From NCBI GenBank assembly GCA_900551645.1, contig URWP01000129.1:1-7624 (forward strand): DNA of 7,624 bases, in the 5' to 3' direction. The notes beneath the pieces are model-generated. The model did no database searches. It was not told where the DNA came from and saw nothing but the letters and a program-made list of their open reading frames with translations. Shown piece by piece: positions 4,753-7,624 of the stretch. Origin of the DNA: an uncultured Bacteroides sp. (GTDB taxonomy: Bacteria > Bacteroidota > Bacteroidia > Bacteroidales > Bacteroidaceae). The number at the start of each line of letters is the position of its first letter. The stretch's first letter is position 1. The translations under genes were made by a program, and so were the position numbers.

Positions 4753-7272
4753 TTAACTGAATAGTTTTCCGATTGCGTTCAGTAGATTCGTTACACTTTC
4801 CTTGTCCGGAACCGGAATGCGCAGCGTAGTCTGTCCGGTTTCTTTGTCTTCTTCAATCAGGCTGTCTACCAGTTCACGGGTAGCTTCGGGCGATTGAAGT
4901 GTTTTGGCCAGTCCGCTGAGGAAAGAGACTCCTTGCTGGATGAGCTGTGCCGGAGCGGGCTTTTCCGATGAAACACAGGTGTCGGATATTCCTCCCATTT
5001 CTTCCAGGATTCCTTCATGTAGTTCTTCTTCTGTCTGGGGTTTTTCTTCCAGGGTGGCCTTTCTTTCTGACTCACTTTCTGTTTTTTCTTCTTCCGCTTC
5101 ATTGGGAGAGTCGGTGGGTGCGGAGGTCTTTGGTTTTATCTCTTCCTGGTCGCCCGTCAAGATGACAGTTCCATCCTCTTTGTTCTTTTCTTTCGGCGTT
5201 GCGAACGACGAGGCGATGTTTTCCATAATCTTGTCGAGCTTGCTGCCTTCCAAGAAGATGCTGTCTTCACCGTTATCCAGAATACCTTCGAAAAGCGAAG
5301 TCTTGAAATTGAGGGTAGAAAGTATGCGTTCTTCCAATGACGACGGGGCAACTAGGTTGATGATCTGTATGTTCCGTTGCTGTCCGATGCGGTAGATGCG
5401 GGCGATGCGTTGTTCCAGAATGGCCGGGTTCCACGGCAGGTCGATGTTGATGAGGATGGAGGCCACCTGCAGGTTCAGTCCGGTACTTCCGGCATCAGTA
5501 GAAATGAATACACGGCTTTCAGGCAGCTCGGTGAAATTCTCCATCAGGACTTTCCGTTTTTCGGAAGGGACACCTCCGTGGAGGTATTCATACCGGATGC
5601 CCAGCTTATCCAGTTCGGCAGCGATGAGGCGGGTCATACGTTCCCATTGGCTGAAGATTACAACTTTTTCATCACTGCTTTCGAACACATTGTTCAGGAT
5701 GTTCATCACTTCGTCTACCTTGGTATCGTAGCGGCTTTTCTGGTCCAGAATATAGGTACTGTCGCACACCATGCGCATCTGGCTCAGAAGCAGTAAAAGG
5801 CGTTTCTGGTCTTTCTCGCTCAGAAAGCGTTGGCGGTTCCATTTCATGACCAGTTGGGCAACGATACTTTGGCATTCGTCGTGCATGGCTTGTTGCTGTT
5901 CCGTCATGGGGACAAACAATATCTTGTCCATCCGTTCGGGGAGTTGCAATGCTACGTCCTTTTTACGGCGTCGGAGCAGAATATCATGCAGTTGCTCGCC
6001 TACGGCATTTAGACCCTTGTAACCGATTGTCTTGCCGGTATCCGATTTGATGATGGTCTGGTCTACGAACTGGTAATAAGGTCCTAAGGCATACTGGTCT
6101 ACGAACTGGACAACCGAATACAGTTCCTCCAGTTTGTTTTCCAGGGGAGTACCTGAAAGTACGACGGCATACGCAGATTCGATGTGTCGGGCAGCCTTGG
6201 CTATCTGGGTATTCCAGTTCTTGAGCCGTTGTACTTCGTCCATGATGAGCAAATCGGTGGTGAGTGAACGCATGACCTGGATATCCTTGCAGGCACTGTT
6301 GTAGGAAACAATCTTGTAGAATTCCTCCGCCTTGTACAGTTCTTTCCGTTTCAGGTGGTTGCCTTCTATCACGATGGCATCCGCATCGGTAAACTTTTCG
6401 ATTTCCTTTTTCCATTGGTATTTCAAAGAAGTAGGGCAGAGTATCAGTGCGGAAGAAACCAGTCCCTGTTTCCGCATCAGTTCGGCGGTTCCGATGGCTT
6501 GGATAGTCTTGCCGAGACCCATTTCATCGGCTATGATGGATTTGCCGGCCCGGTACGCGAAACGGATTCCTTCTTTCTGATAGGGGAATAGACGGGTCTT
6601 GAGTAGAGAATTGAAGATGGCATCGGTATTTTCTTCTTCCAGGAACTTTTCCCGGTTACGTTTGTCCCGTTTTTCGGCGATGAAGTCCCAGGCGTCGTTG
6701 TACCATCGGAAACTGTTGTTCAGTTGGAAGGCCTTATGAAGAAATTCTGAAATCGTATTGAGGCTTTCCGGACGCATCTCTCCTTCCGGAGTGAAGTAGG
6801 GTTGTGCCAGTTGACGGAACTCCTCGGCATTGTCTGTACCGATACGTAGGCAGACTTTCCGTTCTTTCCGGTAGGAGAGGTAGACCGATGTATAGGATGG
6901 TTGTTCCCGATGGATTTTTTTCCGTTTTTCGGCTATCCATAGTTTTACGGCTTCCAGGTGTTTGCAGGTTCCTAGTTGGCTGGTCTTGAAATCCATGCAC
7001 GAGCAATAGTTCCATGGGCTTTCGTGACCTCGGAACACCACTCGGTATTCATTGTGTGAAACCGGATTAGCTACCCGATAATAACCGGGATATTCTTTCG
7101 CGTTCATTTCACTGATGGCGAAATTCTCTTTCTGGGCTGCTTGCTGCCGTAATGCTATTTGCCATTGTTCCAGTGTCAGGTTATCCGGTTTATAGTGGTA
7201 AGAAACTTTGGGTGGAGCCTTCTTGGTCTTTTTCGATTTTTGTTTTGGCTTGGATTTTGATGTCTTTTCCAT
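4753..7272 (-). CDS. SWIM zinc-finger SNF2-family ATPase (DEAD/DEAH-type helicase)
   Basis: This encodes an 839-residue ATP-driven DNA (or nucleoprotein) translocase. A lysine-rich tail fills 1-22. A SWIM zinc finger CxCx10CxH lies at C90, C92, C103 and H105. The SNF2 motor runs from about 225 to 660: motif I DEMGLGKT at 249-256, Ia ILCPTSLKYQW at 277-287, II DEVQ at 345-348, III SGTP at 373-376, IV VVIFSQWERM at 537-546, V STDAGSTGLNLQ at 591-602, and VI QRIARIYRIGQ at 621-631 with its arginines. All key ATPase residues are intact. About 694-760 is an acidic, Glu/Ser/Thr-rich linker, then a compact tail at about 775-839. The family includes RapA/HepA-like proteins; a role in transcription recycling, repair or nucleoid remodelling is possible but unproven. 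The ATG at 7272 is preferred over an in-frame TTG at 7323, which adds 17 unconvincing residues and overlaps the candidate -33 element. It ends at a strong terminator. Confidence 0.93.
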   Translation of the reverse strand: MEKTSKSKPKQKSKKTKKAPPKVSYHYKPDNLTLEQWQIALRQQAAQKENFAISEMNAKEYPGYYRVANPVSHNEYRVVFRGHESPWNYCSCMDFKTSQLGTCKHLEAVKLWIAEKRKKIHREQPSYTSVYLSYRKERKVCLRIGTDNAEEFRQLAQPYFTPEGEMRPESLNTISEFLHKAFQLNNSFRWYNDAWDFIAEKRDKRNREKFLEEENTDAIFNSLLKTRLFPYQKEGIRFAYRAGKSIIADEMGLGKTIQAIGTAELMRKQGLVSSALILCPTSLKYQWKKEIEKFTDADAIVIEGNHLKRKELYKAEEFYKIVSYNSACKDIQVMRSLTTDLLIMDEVQRLKNWNTQIAKAARHIESAYAVVLSGTPLENKLEELYSVVQFVDQYALGPYYQFVDQTIIKSDTGKTIGYKGLNAVGEQLHDILLRRRKKDVALQLPERMDKILFVPMTEQQQAMHDECQSIVAQLVMKWNRQRFLSEKDQKRLLLLLSQMRMVCDSTYILDQKSRYDTKVDEVMNILNNVFESSDEKVVIFSQWERMTRLIAAELDKLGIRYEYLHGGVPSEKRKVLMENFTELPESRVFISTDAGSTGLNLQVASILINIDLPWNPAILEQRIARIYRIGQQRNIQIINLVAPSSLEERILSTLNFKTSLFEGILDNGEDSIFLEGSKLDKIMENIASSFATPKEKNKEDGTVILTGDQEEIKPKTSAPTDSPNEAEEEKTESESERKATLEEKPQTEEELHEGILEEMGGISDTCVSSEKPAPAQLIQQGVSFLSGLAKTLQSPEATRELVDSLIEEDKETGQTTLRIPVPDKESVTNLLNAIGKLFS

Positions 7273-7291
7273 AGTAGTTCGCTTTTGGTCG

Positions 7292-7324
7292 GTAAAGTAA
7301 ACGATAATTTTTTTGTTTTTCAAA
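7292..7324 (-). promoter_or_regulatory. Weak candidate promoter of the SNF2 helicase gene
   Basis: On the minus strand TTTG (7324-7321) is followed after 21 nt by TACTTTAC (7299-7292). The -33 element matches; the -7 box agrees with TAnnTTTG at four of six fixed positions. Spacing and placement 20-50 bases before the ATG at 7272 fit, but the -7 match is imperfect. Confidence 0.35.
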
Positions 7325-7429
7325 TAGTTGTTTGTATCATTATGATTCCAGTGGCTTATCCGATGATGAAAAGAGATATTCTTATCGATTCTTTGAAATG
7401 CGAATAGGTTTTTTATGTCTTTTGCTTCG

Positions 7430-7487
7430 GGAACATATATTCTTGGGATGCGGAACGTATATCCTGCGAATGGAGAATATATGTTTT
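7430..7487. repeat. Three copies of a 14-mer, two direct and one inverted, forming a hairpin
   Basis: The copies are GGAACATATATTCT at 7430-7443, GGAACGTATATCCT at 7452-7465 (12 of 14 identical), and on the minus strand AAAACATATATTCT at 7487-7474 (12 of 14). The first two start 22 nt apart, about two helical turns. The first and third form a perfect 12-bp inverted repeat (7432-7443 with 7474-7485) around a 30-nt loop, followed by a short T-run. They could be binding sites for a regulator, a terminator of an upstream plus-strand transcript, or part of a mobile-element end. No gene is close enough to decide. Confidence 0.55.
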
Positions 7488-7524
7488 TCGTCTGAAGGAT
7501 GTAAAAAACATCTCGGTGGAAATC

Positions 7525-7608
7525 TCAATTGCGGGAGTGTATTTTACCAAAACGAGGGTGTGTCAAAATCTCTTTTTCGTTATATATCATTGGTTTCTCA
7601 TTTTTCAT
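7525..7608 (-). other. Short open frame, possibly a truncated phage-antirepressor-like (BRO-N) fragment
   Basis: A 27-codon minus-strand frame starts at an ATG at 7608 and ends at TGA 7525-7527. It includes MIYNEKEILTHPRFGKI. The stretch LTHPRFGKI resembles the start of BRO-N antirepressor domains, which often have a pattern like F-x-N/H-P-x-F-G-x-I/V-R. No continuation of such a domain follows in any frame I read, so if real it is broken. The frame is open upstream to the window edge. The same bases contain GAGGGTGTGTCAAAATC (plus strand 7554-7570), which from memory resembles termini of some Bacteroidetes insertion sequences; the two readings compete and neither is verified. Confidence 0.2.
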
Positions 7609-7624
7609 AGAATTTGATTTCAGT

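Larger units (their letters stand above)
7273..7624. other. Region without a convincing complete gene, upstream of the SNF2 gene
   Basis: These 352 bases run from the helicase start to the window edge. They hold the weak candidate promoter near the left end, a cluster of three related 14-mers with a 12-bp inverted repeat (7430-7487), a small hairpin GATGT-AAAAA-ACATC (7498-7512), and a short minus-strand frame at the right edge (7525-7608). A plus-strand frame at 7332-7610 is open for 92 codons, but its protein looks unlike a real one, and no ribosome-binding site or family motif supports it. No tRNA or other RNA gene was recognised. Confidence 0.5.

Noticed and set aside
5377..5796. 139-codon plus-strand open frame
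   Set aside because: It is antisense to conserved motor motifs V and VI and the region before them in the SNF2 gene, and shows no recognisable motif.
4753..7272. SNF2 protein as part of an antiphage defence system
   Set aside because: Some defence systems use SNF2-type helicases, but here no methyltransferase of the DNA type, nuclease or other defence partner is adjacent. The neighbour is an RNA 2'-O-methyltransferase on the opposite strand with its own promoter.
7273..7323. TTG start extending the SNF2 protein by 17 residues
   Set aside because: The extension has no conserved look, and the TTG coincides with the candidate -33 element; the ATG at 7272 begins the Lys-rich tail.
7332..7610. 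92-codon plus-strand open frame
   Set aside because: It covers the hairpin repeats and the opposing short frame, lacks a plausible ribosome-binding site, and its sequence shows no conserved motif. A 21-codon plus-strand frame at 7342-7407 was also dismissed for lack of support.
1..7624. CRISPR arrays, tRNA or rRNA genes, and intact insertion sequences
   Set aside because: Reading both strands showed no regularly spaced long repeats, no cloverleaf-like gene, and no transposase motif inside the window.

Overview
The window looks like chromosomal DNA from a Bacteroidales bacterium (Bacteroides, Phocaeicola, Parabacteroides or a near relative). Three things point there: a SusC/RagA-type TonB-linked receptor, a membrane-bound TPR-AraC regulator, and promoters of the Bacteroidetes type (TTG at -33, about 20 nt, TAnnTTTG at -7) in place of the E. 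coli -35/-10 pattern. Shine-Dalgarno sequences are weak or absent and the leaders are A-rich, which also fits. Genus and species cannot be fixed from this sequence alone.

Layout from left to right. Positions 1-701 (minus) hold the 5' third or so of a SusC-family outer-membrane nutrient receptor gene that runs off the left edge. Positions 702-873 are a control region with a 12-bp perfect palindrome and several short AT-rich repeats. Positions 874-2682 (minus) encode a one-component transmembrane regulator: signal peptide, periplasmic TPRs, one membrane helix, coiled coil and a cytoplasmic AraC-type DNA-binding domain. It lies directly upstream of the receptor gene in the same orientation, so it probably senses a periplasmic signal and controls that uptake locus. 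Positions 2842-3447 and 3488-3787 (both minus) form a likely two-gene operon of a small YqiA-like alpha/beta hydrolase and a glutaredoxin-like protein, the glutaredoxin being promoter-proximal.

A 98-bp divergent gap separates the glutaredoxin gene from a SpoU/TrmH-family RNA 2'-O-methyltransferase (3886-4689, plus), which has a good Bacteroidetes promoter. The methyltransferase gene converges on a long SNF2-family helicase gene with a SWIM zinc finger (4753-7272, minus). A hairpin terminator lies between them and is best oriented for the helicase gene. Positions 7273-7624 hold no convincing complete gene. They contain a candidate helicase promoter, a cluster of three related 14-mers that can form a 12-bp hairpin, and near the right edge a short open frame that could be a phage-antirepressor-like fragment or, alternatively, the end of an insertion sequence.

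The genes do not form one pathway. The left part is the start of a nutrient-uptake locus and the rest is mostly housekeeping (thiol redox, RNA modification, helicase). I do not see a clear new multi-gene system. The points most worth following up are the kinase-less transmembrane regulator with its candidate operators, the SWIM-SNF2 protein with its acidic linker and C-terminal tail domain, and the repeat cluster and fragment at the right edge.
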